From Deltaproteobacteria bacterium (GTDB lineage: Bacteria; Desulfobacterota; GWC2-55-46), in NCBI GenBank assembly GCA_016219015.1, contig JACRCL010000005.1, positions 44,583-108,582 of the forward strand: a DNA stretch of 64,000 nt, in the 5' to 3' direction. How positions within the stretch are numbered: the stretch's first letter is position 1; every line of letters begins with the position of its first letter. The notes beneath the pieces were generated by a model, which saw nothing but the letters and a program-made list of their open reading frames with translations, had not been told where the DNA came from and made no database searches. Made by a program: the position numbers and the translations under genes. Below, one piece after another: positions 1-8,700 of this stretch.

Positions 1-115
1 TGCCGATGCCTTCGGGGCCTGAAAAGAGATAGGAATGCGCTACCCTTTTATTAAGGATGGCGCCCTTTATTATCTCTATCTCCCTTGTGTGGCCTATTAT
101 GTCTTTGAAAGGCAT
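1..115 (-). CDS. holB: DNA polymerase III delta' subunit, N-terminal fragment
   Basis: Only the first 38 codons are present; the gene runs off the left edge. The reading starts MPFKDIIGHTREIEI and reaches SYLFSGPEGIG, the lead-in to the Walker A loop of clamp-loader ATPase subunits (HolB/DnaX family). The ATG at 115 is preceded by AGGGCAGAT, an acceptable ribosome binding site. It lies downstream of tmk on the same strand, a common tmk-holB arrangement. In the clamp loader, delta' helps open and load the beta sliding clamp. The family assignment rests on the N-terminus and the neighbour, so it is good but not certain. Confidence 0.8.
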   Translation of the reverse strand, partial: MPFKDIIGHTREIEIIKGAILNKRVAHSYLFSGPEGIG

Positions 116-149
116 ATCTGCCCTACAGTCCTCTCATTATAATACCACA

Positions 150-190
150 TGGCTGCCTCTAAAAATTAGAACAATTTTTAGAGGCAGCCA
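150..190. repeat. B-family palindrome, short copy (B1)
   Basis: A near-perfect inverted repeat: tggctgcctctaaaaat, a short spacer, then the complementary arm. It matches both ends of the longer B-family elements at 21669, 40538, 50042 and 63271 but lacks their middle. It overlaps the 3' end of tmk, whose last codons and TAA stop lie inside it. The A/T-rich stem could also act as a weak terminator between tmk and holB. Confidence 0.85.
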
Positions 191-795
191 CATATCTCTT
201 CATGAATCGAAGCTATCTCACGGGCCGCGGCTATCACCCTGACCCTTTTGGGGTCGTTCGCGGCTATCGAAAGGTAGCCGTCCCTCACCCTCCCGTGGAA
301 GGCAAGGTCCTCTTTCTCGAAGCGGTCCTCCCTCGCGCCCTTCTTCTCTTTTATCCTCGACAGCGCCCTTTCAAGGCCCACCTCGATGTCGCAGTCGATG
401 AGGAAGGTGATATCAGGCTTCAATCCGCCTGTCGCGAGCCTGTTAAGGCCTTCTATGGTCTTTATGTCGAGCCCCCTGCCGAAGCCCTGGTAGGCTACGG
501 TGGAGTCAGTAAACCTGTCGCAGACGACGGTCTTTCCGGCTTCGAGCGCGGGCCTTATGACGTTTTTGACGAGCTGGGCCCTGCACGCCTCATAAAGGAA
601 GAGCTCGGCCCACGGGTCAACGGGCTCCTGTTTGGAATCGAGGAGTATCGCCCTCACCCTCTCGCCCAGGGCCGTGCCGCCCGGCTCCCGCACGCTAAGG
701 ACTTTCCTCCCCTTTTTCTCAAGGAAGGACTTAAGCAGCTCCATCTGGGTAGACTTGCCGCACCCCTCGACTCCTTCGAAAGTTATGAAAGCCAA
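178..795 (-). CDS. tmk: thymidylate kinase
   Basis: Phosphorylates dTMP to dTDP for DNA synthesis in the cytoplasm. The P-loop GVEGCGKST follows a typical FITFEG start; the DR(Y/F) motif appears as DRFTDST and the family motif VAYQGFGRG is present. Family proteins start at MFITFEG or close to it. The reading frame is open further upstream to an ATG at 858, but those 20 or so codons lie inside an A-family repeat, so I place the start at the TTG at 795 (LAFITFEG), with GGGGG upstream as a possible ribosome binding site. The last codons (GCL) and the TAA stop lie within repeat B1. The gene is therefore bounded by mobile-type repeats at both ends, and its true start needs protein data. Confidence 0.9.
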   Translation of the reverse strand: MAFITFEGVEGCGKSTQMELLKSFLEKKGRKVLSVREPGGTALGERVRAILLDSKQEPVDPWAELFLYEACRAQLVKNVIRPALEAGKTVVCDRFTDSTVAYQGFGRGLDIKTIEGLNRLATGGLKPDITFLIDCDIEVGLERALSRIKEKKGAREDRFEKEDLAFHGRVRDGYLSIAANDPKRVRVIAAAREIASIHEEICGCL

Positions 796-809
796 TCCAA
801 TGCCCCCAG

Positions 810-932
810 CAGGCTGCTGAAAAAGTCCATCTGCTTTGTTGTCTTCGTCGCTCATCATTGCGACGTACGAACAGAGTACGTCTCATGCCTCGCTCCTTGA
901 CGCCTCGCATCTGGAGCTTTTTGAGCAGCCTG
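810..932. repeat. A-family palindromic repeat (A1)
   Basis: One end reads caggctgctgaaaaagtcca and the other agctttttgagcagcctg. They form outer inverted arms around a less conserved middle containing gacgtac and gtacg half-sites. It is followed by the extra arm ttttgagtttt also seen after A5 and A7. Similar copies lie at 5621, 25734, 28100, 35802, 46468, 50534 and 61279. It sits directly upstream of tmk and may have replaced its original leader. Confidence 0.9.
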
Positions 933-1026
933 AAAAAATTTTGAGTTTTAAGGCGACCTTTTAGAGAAAATCGACTCATATTACAGTAAAAGGGGAGGCT
1001 AAGCAAGCTATTATCAAACTTTCGTC

Positions 1027-1055
1027 TTGACATTCTACAGGTTGTCGAATATTAT
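1027..1055 (+). promoter_or_regulatory. promoter with embedded BlaI-type operator
   Basis: TTGACA at 1027-1032 and TATTAT at 1050-1055 are separated by exactly 17 bases. That spacer (1033-1049) is itself an imperfect inverted repeat, TTCTAC-aggtt-GTCGAA. The same sign, TTCTAC-N5-GTAGAA, recurs as a perfect palindrome at 2445-2461. A repressor dimer bound here would cover the -35/-10 region. That BlaI-type regulators bind such CTAC/GTAG dyads is family knowledge; binding at this site is inference. Confidence 0.7.
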
Positions 1056-1082
1056 GGGAGGTATGAAGGCCAGGCTTTGAAA

Positions 1083-1502
1083 ATGGAAAATACCATCAGG
1101 TCAAAGGACAACCCCGGAAAGATACTCGGCCGCCTCGAACAGGAGATACTCGAAGTCCTCTGGGCAAGGGGCGAGGCTACAGGAAAGGCCGTTTTTTCCG
1201 AAATAAAAGGGACGAGGGAGATCGCCCTCACAACGGTACTTACCGTGCTTGAGCGGCTCTGTAAAAAGGGCTTCGTCAAAAGGACAAAGGGCGACAGCGT
1301 CTATATATTCAGTCCGGCTTACACAAAAGAGGGTTTCGCAAAAGAGGTATCGGGCGAAGTGCTAAGGGGCATCTTCGAGATATCGAGGAGCGGGGCCTGC
1401 GCGTCGTTCGTGGACACCCTCGCTGATACCGACCCTGTCGAGCTCGACAGGCTCTCGGTCCTCATAGAGAAGAAGAAAAAGGAGCTTGAAAGGAAGAGGT
1501 AG
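1083..1502 (+). CDS. BlaI/MecI/CopY-family transcriptional repressor
   Basis: A 139-residue winged-helix repressor. The family core is visible as LGRLEQEILEVLW, followed by the recognition region TTVLTVLERLCKKGFVKRT and a C-terminal helical dimerisation segment. In the family, proteolysis by a partner M56 membrane protease relieves repression; that partner gene follows directly and overlaps by one base (GTG at 1502). ATG 1083 has AGG eight bases upstream; a TTG two codons earlier is an alternative. A five-codon mini-ORF (ATG 1063 to TGA 1080) with its own GGGAGG site sits just before it. The gene precedes a CusCBA-like pump, so the signal is probably a metal rather than a beta-lactam (inference). 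Confidence 0.85.
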   Translation: MENTIRSKDNPGKILGRLEQEILEVLWARGEATGKAVFSEIKGTREIALTTVLTVLERLCKKGFVKRTKGDSVYIFSPAYTKEGFAKEVSGEVLRGIFEISRSGACASFVDTLADTDPVELDRLSVLIEKKKKELERKR

Positions 1503-2425
1503 TGGCTATCCACCCCCTGTTAATGGTATTGAGCCTCGCCTTCGGCGTGCTTGCGTGGGGTGCCTATGGCCTGCCCGCCCTCCTTTCCGCGACATATACG
1601 ATAGCGGACTTCTGCCAGTCTATATTCATAAGGTGCCTCGGCTACGCCGAGATATTGAAGTTCCTATTCATCTGGTCTGGCGCGTCCATTGTAATACTGG
1701 GGCTTGCGTACGGGGCCTTCCGGAACATGACGCGCCTTTCGAGGGCGAATAAGGCCGTAAAGGGCCTGCCGCTGGGCAAGAGGGCCGGGGCATTGATACT
1801 TATAGACGACGCGTCGAAGATAGCCTTTACCCACGGCCTTATCCGCCCTAAGATATACATCTCAAGGGGCCTGCTGAACGGGCTTGAAAAAGGTGAGCTT
1901 AAGGCCGTATTCCTCCACGAGCTCCATCACAGGAAGAGGTTCGACCCGCTCAGGTTCTTCGTCCTGTCGCTCCTAAAGGACTCCTTTTTCTATCTGCCCG
2001 TCATAAAGCACTTTATCGACAATATCCGCATCATAAAAGAACACGAGGCCGACGACGCGGCGGCCGCCTCGGCCATCGGCAGGCTCAACCTTGCCGGGGC
2101 GCTTATAAAGGTAGCGTCGCATAACAGGTTCGCGTTCATCCCCGCCTCTATCACTGGCGGCAGCCCCGTTGCCGCGAGGATAAGGAGGCTCGTCGAAGGC
2201 AAAGAGGTGAAACTCCCTTTTCCGGGCCTGAAGGCGGTTGCGTTGAGCGCTGCCGCAGCCGTCTTCCTTACGCTTTCGCTGACCCTGCCCCTTTCCGCGG
2301 CCAATATAACTGCAAAGAAAGAGTGCACGACAAGCCACTGCTCAATGCACATCGACAGGCTCGGGAAGAGCTGCAAGACGCACTGCGACGTACGTTCAGG
2401 CCATAGCCACCACGACCACCACTGA
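1502..2425 (+). CDS. BlaR1-type M56 membrane metalloprotease with His/Cys-rich tail
   Basis: Predicted integral-membrane zinc protease of 307 residues. Hydrophobic segments lie near 5-35, 45-70 and 243-262. The zinc motif HELHH is at 139-143, with EHEADD near 180 as the third-ligand region. The usual BlaR1 penicillin-binding sensor domain is absent. After the last membrane segment the protein ends in a tail of about 33 residues with four Cys (275, 280, 291, 295) and eight His, closing with HSHHDHH. Such a tail is likely to bind metal on the outer side of the membrane. The GTG start overlaps the upstream TAG. I infer a metal-sensing protease that inactivates the BlaI-type repressor and de-represses the efflux pump. 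Confidence 0.8.
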   Translation: MAIHPLLMVLSLAFGVLAWGAYGLPALLSATYTIADFCQSIFIRCLGYAEILKFLFIWSGASIVILGLAYGAFRNMTRLSRANKAVKGLPLGKRAGALILIDDASKIAFTHGLIRPKIYISRGLLNGLEKGELKAVFLHELHHRKRFDPLRFFVLSLLKDSFFYLPVIKHFIDNIRIIKEHEADDAAAASAIGRLNLAGALIKVASHNRFAFIPASITGGSPVAARIRRLVEGKEVKLPFPGLKAVALSAAAAVFLTLSLTLPLSAANITAKKECTTSHCSMHIDRLGKSCKTHCDVRSGHSHHDHH

Positions 2426-2444
2426 AATTTTTTTTGCCCGATAA

Positions 2445-2461
2445 TTCTACCTTATGTAGAA
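2445..2461. promoter_or_regulatory. perfect operator-like palindrome before the efflux genes
   Basis: TTCTAC-cttat-GTAGAA, a perfect 6-5-6 inverted repeat in the gap between the M56 protease gene and the gene at 2478. It matches the spacer palindrome of the promoter at 1027-1055 in half-sites and spacing. I infer a second binding site for the BlaI-type repressor. No convincing -35/-10 pair surrounds it, so it may block a weak internal promoter or transcription elongation. Confidence 0.6.
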
Positions 2462-2477
2462 CAAAGGAGACTGTAAA

Positions 2478-2873
2478 ATGGGGATAAGAAGGCTTTCAAA
2501 CGCGCTCGCCGTCTGCTTTTTCGTCGCCTTGTTTTTAGCGCCCTTGAGCAAGGTCTACGGGGCAGAGCTGGTAAAGACGGATAACGGGATAAAGGCGGCC
2601 CTAAAGATAGACGCCGCGGGGTCGATGACAGACCTTTACCTCTACGACCTTTCAAAGGCGCTGAGACCCATAAAAGAGGCGAAGGTCTTCGCCACCATCA
2701 CTTCCCCCGGCGGGAAGAAGGTTGAAAAGGAGCTTATGGGCATGGAGATGGGCAAGACCTTCTCCTTCATGTCCGCGCTCGACATGAGTGAGAAAGGACG
2801 CTATATTTTCGATATCAGGGTCGAGGCCGATAAAAAAACCGCCAAATTCAGTTTTATTTATGATAATAGATGA
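2478..2873 (+). CDS. small periplasmic FixH/YtkA-like protein
   Basis: 131 residues with a signal peptide (VCFFVALFLAPLSKVYGA). The mature part, about 105 residues, has alternating beta-strand character and ends FSFIYDN; it resembles the Ig-like FixH/YtkA fold found next to copper transport genes. It holds several Met residues (GMEMGK, FSFMSALDM) that could touch Cu(I) or Ag(I), but no clear Cys/His site. AAAGGAG precedes ATG 2478. It is the first gene of the pump set (tolC-type, cusB-type, cusA-type). A role as periplasmic metal accessory protein is inferred from context. Confidence 0.6.
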   Translation: MGIRRLSNALAVCFFVALFLAPLSKVYGAELVKTDNGIKAALKIDAAGSMTDLYLYDLSKALRPIKEAKVFATITSPGGKKVEKELMGMEMGKTFSFMSALDMSEKGRYIFDIRVEADKKTAKFSFIYDNR

Positions 2874-2922
2874 GCTTCCTTTCTCTTCTTGACTGTGGAC
2901 AATAGACCCGAAGGAGACGCCT

Positions 2923-4245
2923 GTGCGGATAAGTTCTTTAAGGTCCTGGTCCAGGGTATCCCTCCTTGCCATCTTGTCCGTATCCGTTTTGTTTGCGCCA
3001 ATGCGGGCAAAGGCCGAGACGATCACCCTTCCGGAGCTTCTGAAAGAGGCGCGCGAGAATAACCCGGAGATAAAGGCCTTTGCCGAGCGGATAAAGGCAA
3101 GGGAGGCGCGCGCGAGCGCGGAAGGCAGGCTCGACGACCCGACGCTGAAGATAGAGATGGAAGACCTTTCCAAAGACCATCCGCTGAACATCTCTCCGGG
3201 TAACGCCATGCTCACCAGGTATACCGTAGCCCAGATGTTCCCGTTCCCCGGCAAACTGCCGCTCAAGGAAAAGATAGCCCTTAAAGAGGCGCGCACCGCC
3301 CGCTCGGAGCTCGACGCCAAGGAGCTTGAAATCGCCTCTATGGTCAAGGAGGCCTTTTTCGACTATTCCTTCATAACGGAGGCGATAAAAAGGACGGTGG
3401 AGATAAAAGGGCTCCTCTCTCAGATGGCGGAGATAGCAGGGACAAGGTACTCTACCGGCCACGTCTCCCAGCAGGATGTGATAAAGGTCAACTTCGAATC
3501 CTCCATGATAGAAAACGACGTCATCACCCTTGAGGCGGAAAAGGGCATAGCCGGGGCTAAGCTCAAATCCTTGCTGAACAGGCCGCAGGACTCCGCGCTC
3601 GGCGAGGCCGCCCCGCTTTCAAAGGAGAAGGCGGCTTTCGACGCCGGCGAGCTTATAAAGACGGCGCTTGAGAAGAACCCGGAGCTGAAGATGCTCGAAT
3701 CGGACGCCGAGGCTAACGAACTCGGGGCCGAGCTGGCGAAAAAGGACTATTACCCGGACTTCATGGTAGGCGTGGCCCCCATACAGAGGGACGGCAGGTT
3801 CGACAGCTACGACCTCATGTTCCAGATCAATATACCGATATGGAGGGGCAAGTACAGGAGCCGGACCGACGAGGCGCGCTCCAACGCCGTCTTCTCAAGG
3901 ACAAGGCTCCTGTCCGAGAAGAACACCAAAGGCTTCGAGGTGAAGAGCGCGGCCCTGCAGGTCGAGGCCGCCCGGAGGACGGCCGAGCTTTTCGAGACCA
4001 GCCTCATCCCCCAGGTGGAACTCTCGTTCGAGTCCGCGCTCCGGAACTACTCGTCGGGGAAGACCGATTTCATCGCGCTCCTTGACACCGAAAGGGAATT
4101 GAAGAAGGCCCGTATAGATTATCTGAAGGCCCTCCTCGAATACCGCAAAAAAGTAGCGGCCCTTGAAAAGATAGTCGGCTCGGACTTCACGCCCGCCGCG
4201 GCAAAGGCCCCGGAGCCGGGCCTTGCAATGGGAGGAGCGAGATGA
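2923..4245 (+). CDS. cusC: TolC-family outer-membrane efflux protein (CusC/CzcC type)
   Basis: 440 residues with a signal peptide (ILSVSVLFAPMRAKA) and the two long helical repeat halves of the outer-membrane-factor family. ITLPELLKEARENNPEIKA is the typical first helix, and a second NPELKMLESDAEANEL opens the repeat. It forms the exit duct for a tripartite heavy-metal RND pump. GTG start at 2923 with AAGGAG nine bases before. Its stop overlaps the next start (ATGA), so it is translated together with the adaptor gene. Cus naming follows the CusA-like features of the pump gene downstream. Confidence 0.85.
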   Translation: MRISSLRSWSRVSLLAILSVSVLFAPMRAKAETITLPELLKEARENNPEIKAFAERIKAREARASAEGRLDDPTLKIEMEDLSKDHPLNISPGNAMLTRYTVAQMFPFPGKLPLKEKIALKEARTARSELDAKELEIASMVKEAFFDYSFITEAIKRTVEIKGLLSQMAEIAGTRYSTGHVSQQDVIKVNFESSMIENDVITLEAEKGIAGAKLKSLLNRPQDSALGEAAPLSKEKAAFDAGELIKTALEKNPELKMLESDAEANELGAELAKKDYYPDFMVGVAPIQRDGRFDSYDLMFQINIPIWRGKYRSRTDEARSNAVFSRTRLLSEKNTKGFEVKSAALQVEAARRTAELFETSLIPQVELSFESALRNYSSGKTDFIALLDTERELKKARIDYLKALLEYRKKVAALEKIVGSDFTPAAAKAPEPGLAMGGAR

Positions 4246-5600
4246 GCCGCGGATTGAAGAACGTCCTGATACTCGTCATAGGCCTCGCCATAGGAGGTAC
4301 AGCGGTATTCTATTACACGAGACCCGCCCCGCCGGAGAAGAAAGAGGAGGCCAAAGCGGAGGCGAAAAAGGAACGGAAGATAATCTACTACCGCAGCCCC
4401 ATGAACCCGGAGGCCACCTCCCCTGTTCCCATGAAAGACCCCATGGGCATGGACTATGTCCCTGTCTATGAAGACGGGGCCCAAAGGCAAACGGCCCCCG
4501 GCGCCATAACGATAAGCCCGGAGAGGATACAGAAGATAGGAGTAAAGTCCGAGGAGGTCAGGAGGAGGCCGCTTACGCGCCTGGTAAGGACAGTCGGCAG
4601 GGTCGAGCCGGTGGAGGACAGGGTCTTTGTCATGAGCGCGAAGGTATCCGGCTGGGTGGAGAAGCTCTACGTCAGCAGGACCGACCAGATGGTCGGCAAG
4701 GACGAAAAGCTGCTTGAGCTATACAGCCCCGACCTCGTATCGGCGCAGGAAGAGTACCTCATCGCGCTAAGGTCTCTGGAGCGGACCAAAGAGAGCCCTT
4801 ACCCGGATGTGAGGAAAGGCTCGGAAGACCTCCTTAACGCCGCAAGGCAGCGGCTGAAGTATTGGGGCATATCCGATGACCAGATAAAAAGGCTGGAGGA
4901 TACGGGCGTTGCGGCGAGGACCATGTCGATAAGGTCGCCGGCCCAGGGGAGCGTTACCGAGAAGATGGTCATAGAGGGGCAGAAGATAGAGGCCGGGGAG
5001 ACTCTTTTCAAGGTGATAGACCACTCAAGGGTCTGGGTCTACGGCGAGATATACGAGTACGAGATGCCTTATATAAAGCTGGGGCAGAAGGCGGCGCTTT
5101 CCCCCTCCTATTCCCCGGCAGAAGTCTACGAGGGGAAGATCGAGCACATATACACGCACCTCGGCTCGATAAGGTACGCCCCGGAGGAAGGGACCGAGAT
5201 AAGGACGGCAAAGGTCAGGTTCGAGCTGCCGAACCCGGAACACAGGCTCAAGCTCGGGATGTACCTGAACGTCGAGATAGCCGTTGACGTGGCGAGAGCC
5301 GCCATAGCTGTGCCGGACTCAGCCGTGATCGACACCGGCATAAGGCAGGTCGTGATAGTCGATAAAAGGGACGGCACGTTCGAGCCGAGGGGGGTCGAGG
5401 TCGGCGCAAAGGCCGGCGAGTGGTATCAGATATTGAAGGGCGTAAAGGAAGGCGAGTGGGTGGTCACGTCCGCCAACTTCCTTGTCGATTCCGAGAGTAA
5501 CCTCCAGGCGGCTATAAGGGGGCTCGGACACGGACACGCCGACGGCGGCAGCCCTCCGGCCCAGTCTTTCCGGGGAAAACCAGTCCATGAAGGGCATTAG
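4242..5600 (+). CDS. cusB: RND efflux periplasmic adaptor (CusB type)
   Basis: 452 residues. An N-terminal membrane anchor is followed near residues 49-78 by the heavy-metal-binding segment YRSPMNPEA...MGMDYVPVYE, typical of CusB-like adaptors. Next come the barrel-sandwich/hairpin region (VSGWVEKLYVSRTDQMVGK...), the beta-barrel (VYGEIYEYEMPYIKLGQKA) and the membrane-proximal domain. The protein links the outer-membrane duct to the inner-membrane pump and can hand over Cu(I)/Ag(I). GGGAGGAG gives a strong ribosome binding site. An A-family repeat separates it from the pump gene. Confidence 0.88.
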   Translation: MSRGLKNVLILVIGLAIGGTAVFYYTRPAPPEKKEEAKAEAKKERKIIYYRSPMNPEATSPVPMKDPMGMDYVPVYEDGAQRQTAPGAITISPERIQKIGVKSEEVRRRPLTRLVRTVGRVEPVEDRVFVMSAKVSGWVEKLYVSRTDQMVGKDEKLLELYSPDLVSAQEEYLIALRSLERTKESPYPDVRKGSEDLLNAARQRLKYWGISDDQIKRLEDTGVAARTMSIRSPAQGSVTEKMVIEGQKIEAGETLFKVIDHSRVWVYGEIYEYEMPYIKLGQKAALSPSYSPAEVYEGKIEHIYTHLGSIRYAPEEGTEIRTAKVRFELPNPEHRLKLGMYLNVEIAVDVARAAIAVPDSAVIDTGIRQVVIVDKRDGTFEPRGVEVGAKAGEWYQILKGVKEGEWVVTSANFLVDSESNLQAAIRGLGHGHADGGSPPAQSFRGKPVHEGH

Positions 5601-5620
5601 CGCCCCCCCAAATTCAAAAA

Positions 5621-5732
5621 GGCTGCTCAAAAAGCTCCAGATGCCTTCACGAAGCGCGAGGAATGAGACGTACTCACCTTACGTTATAACAAGACGAATA
5701 CAACAAAGCAGATGGACTTTTTCAGCAGCCTG
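5621..5732. repeat. A-family palindromic repeat (A2)
   Basis: ggctgctcaaaaagctccag at the left and gactttttcagcagcc at the right, with the usual gaggaatgag...gtact middle. It starts 20 bases after the cusB-type stop and ends 8 bases before the cusA-type start. It fills almost the whole intergenic gap of a pump operon whose genes are normally tightly packed. Confidence 0.9.
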
Positions 5733-5740
5733 CTAAGCCA

Positions 5741-8700
5741 ATGCTTAAAAAAATAATCGACATATCAATAGCCAACAAGTTCATAATCCTCCTCATAACG
5801 CTCTTCGCCGCGCTCTGGGGCGTATACGCTATATTCAAGACCCCGGTAGACGCCATCCCCGACCTCTCCGACGTACAGGTGATAATCTACACCGAATACC
5901 CCGGGCAGGCCCCGCAGGTCGTCGAGGACCAGATAACATACCCGCTTACCACGGCCATGCTCGCGGTCCCGAAGGCGAAGGTCGTTAGGGGCTATTCCTT
6001 CTTCGGGGTATCTTTCGTATACGTGATATTCGAGGACGGCACCGACATGTACTGGGCGCGGAGCCGCGTTCTCGAATACCTGAACTTCGCCTCCGGCAAG
6101 CTCCCGAGGGGGGTTGCGCCCTCGCTCGGCCCGGACGCCTCGGGCGTGGGCTGGGTATTCGAGTACACGCTCGAAGGCACGGGTTTGAGCCTCGCGGAGC
6201 TGCGCTCCATCCAGGACTGGTACGTGAGGTACCAGCTCACAAAGGTGCCGGGGGTCTCCGAGGTGGCATCGGTCGGCGGGTTCGTGAAGCAATATCAGGT
6301 CAACATCGACCCGAACAGGCTCATTACCTACAATGTTTCCCTGAGCGACGTCGTGAAGGCCATCGAGATGGGCAACCGCGACGTCGGCGGCAGGGTCGTG
6401 GAGATGTCCGAGCGCGAGTACATGGTAAGGGGGCTCGGCTACATAAAGTCCATCCCCGACATAGAAGACATAGTCTTGAAGGTGGACAGGACCGGCACGC
6501 CCATAAAGGTACGGGACGTGGCGCGCGTGGAACTGGGCCCCGACGAGAGGAGGGGGTTGGCCGAGCTTAACGGCGACGGCGAGGCCGTCGGCGGTATAGT
6601 CGTCATGCGGTTCGGCGAGAACGCGCTCGACGTGATAAAGGGCGTGAAGGAGAAGCTCAAGGAACTCGAGGCCGGCCTGCCGCCGAATGTAAAGATAGTC
6701 CCGGTCTACGACAGGAGCGGCCTCATCCACAGGGCCATAGACACATTGAAGGAAAAGCTCGTCGAGGAGTCGATACTCGTCTCAATAGTATGCATCGTCT
6801 TCCTCATGCACTTCAGGAGCGCCCTCGTGGCCATCCTCATGCTCCCGGTGGCGATACTGATATCGTTCATCATCATGTACCTCATGGGGATAAACGCGAA
6901 CATAATGAGCCTCGGGGGGATCGCGATAGCCATAGGCGCGATGATAGACGGGGCCATAGTGATGATAGAGAACGCGCACAAGCACCTCGAACGCGACAGA
7001 AATACAAAACCCCACTGGCAGATAATAGCCGAGGCCGCCAAAGAGGTCGGCCCCTCGCTCTTCTTCTCGCTCCTCATAATAACCGCGTCATTCACGCCCA
7101 TATTCACATTGGAGGCGCAGGAGGGCAGGCTCTTCAAGCCCCTTGCCTACACCAAGACCTTCTCGATGGGCGCGGCCGCGCTCCTTTCAATAACGCTCGT
7201 GCCGGTCCTCATGGGGATTTTCATAAGGGGCAGGATAATGCACGAGGAGAAAAACCCCATCACGAGGTTCTCCATCTGGCTCTACAGGCCGGCCATAAAC
7301 TGGGTCCTACGGTTCAAGAAGACGACGATACTGCTCGCGATAGCGGCGCTCATAATATCGGTCTATCCGCTATCGAGGCTCGGGAGCGAGTTCATGCCCG
7401 CGCTCAACGAAGGGACTCTTATGTTCATGCCCGTGACCCTGCCGGGCGTGTCGGTAACGAAGGCCGCCGAGATACTCCAGACGCAGGACAGGATAATAAA
7501 GGGGTTCCCGGAGGTCGAAAGCGTCTTCGGCAAGGCCGGCAGGGCCCTTACGGCCACTGACCCGGCGCCTTTCGAGATGTTCGAGACTATCATAAACTTG
7601 AAGCCCCAGGCCCAATGGCGGCCCGGCATGACGATGGAGCGGCTGGTCGATGAGATGAACTCCGCGCTTGAGATGCCGGGGGTCACGAACGCGTGGACGA
7701 TGCCGATAAAGGCGCGGACGGACATGCTCTCCACCGGCATAAGGACGCCAGTGGGGATAAAGGTATTCGGCAAGGGGCTCGAAGAGCTCGAACGCGTGGC
7801 CCTTGAGGTGGAATCAGCCGTAAAGGGAGTCCCCGGCACGGCGAGCGCGTACGCCGAGAGGATAGTCGGAGGCTATTACCTCGATATAAGGATAAAGAGG
7901 GACGAGGCCGCGCGCTACGGCTTGAAGATCGAGGACATACAGGAAGTCGTCATGTCCGCCATAGGCGGCGAGAACATAACGACCACCGTGGAGGGGCTTG
8001 AGCGCTACCCGGTGAACGTCCGGTACAAGAGGGAACTCCGGGACGATATAAACAAGCTCAGAAGGGTCCTCGTGCCCACGATGATGGGCACGCACATACC
8101 GCTGGAGCAGGTGGCGGAGCTTGGCATAAAGATGGGCCCTCCGGGCGTCAGGACCGAGAACGCGCTCCTTACCACGTGGATATACGTCGATGTGAGGGGA
8201 AGGGACATCGGGGGCTACGTAAAGGACGCGAAGGCGGCGGTGGCTCAAAACGTGACCTTCCCGCCGGGCTACTACGCGTCATGGAGCGGGCAGTACGAGT
8301 ACATGCAGAGGGCTTACGGGAGGCTTAAGGTGATAGTCCCCCTGACCGTCGGGATAATCTTCCTCCTCCTTTATCTCAACTTCAAGTCGGTGACCGAGTG
8401 CCTCATCATCCTCCTTGCGATACCGTTTTCCCTGATAGGAGCGGGATGGATACTCTATCTGCTCGGGTATAACCTTAGCATCGGGGTCGCCGTGGGATTC
8501 CTCGCCCTTGCCGGGCTCGACGCCGAGATGGGCATAGTCATGCTCATATACCTCGACCACGCCTACAAGGAAAGGAAAACCGAAGGCAGGATGAACTCAA
8601 TCATGGACCTCCATGAGGCGATAATGGATGGGACCGTCATGAGGGTGCGCCCGAAGCTCATGACCGTCATTGCCATCATAGCGGGCCTGCTGCCCATAAT

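Noticed and set aside
202..900. Long open frame opposite tmk
   Set aside because: Complement of the tmk coding region; Arg/Leu/Pro-rich translation, no family features. The same holds for the long frames opposite cusA (5765-6730), trpB (31212-32297), trpE (27119-28033) and the chemoreceptor (19563-20501).
1063..1080. Five-codon leader peptide before the BlaI-type gene
   Set aside because: It has a good GGGAGG site, but no attenuator structure follows; probably chance or simple translational coupling.
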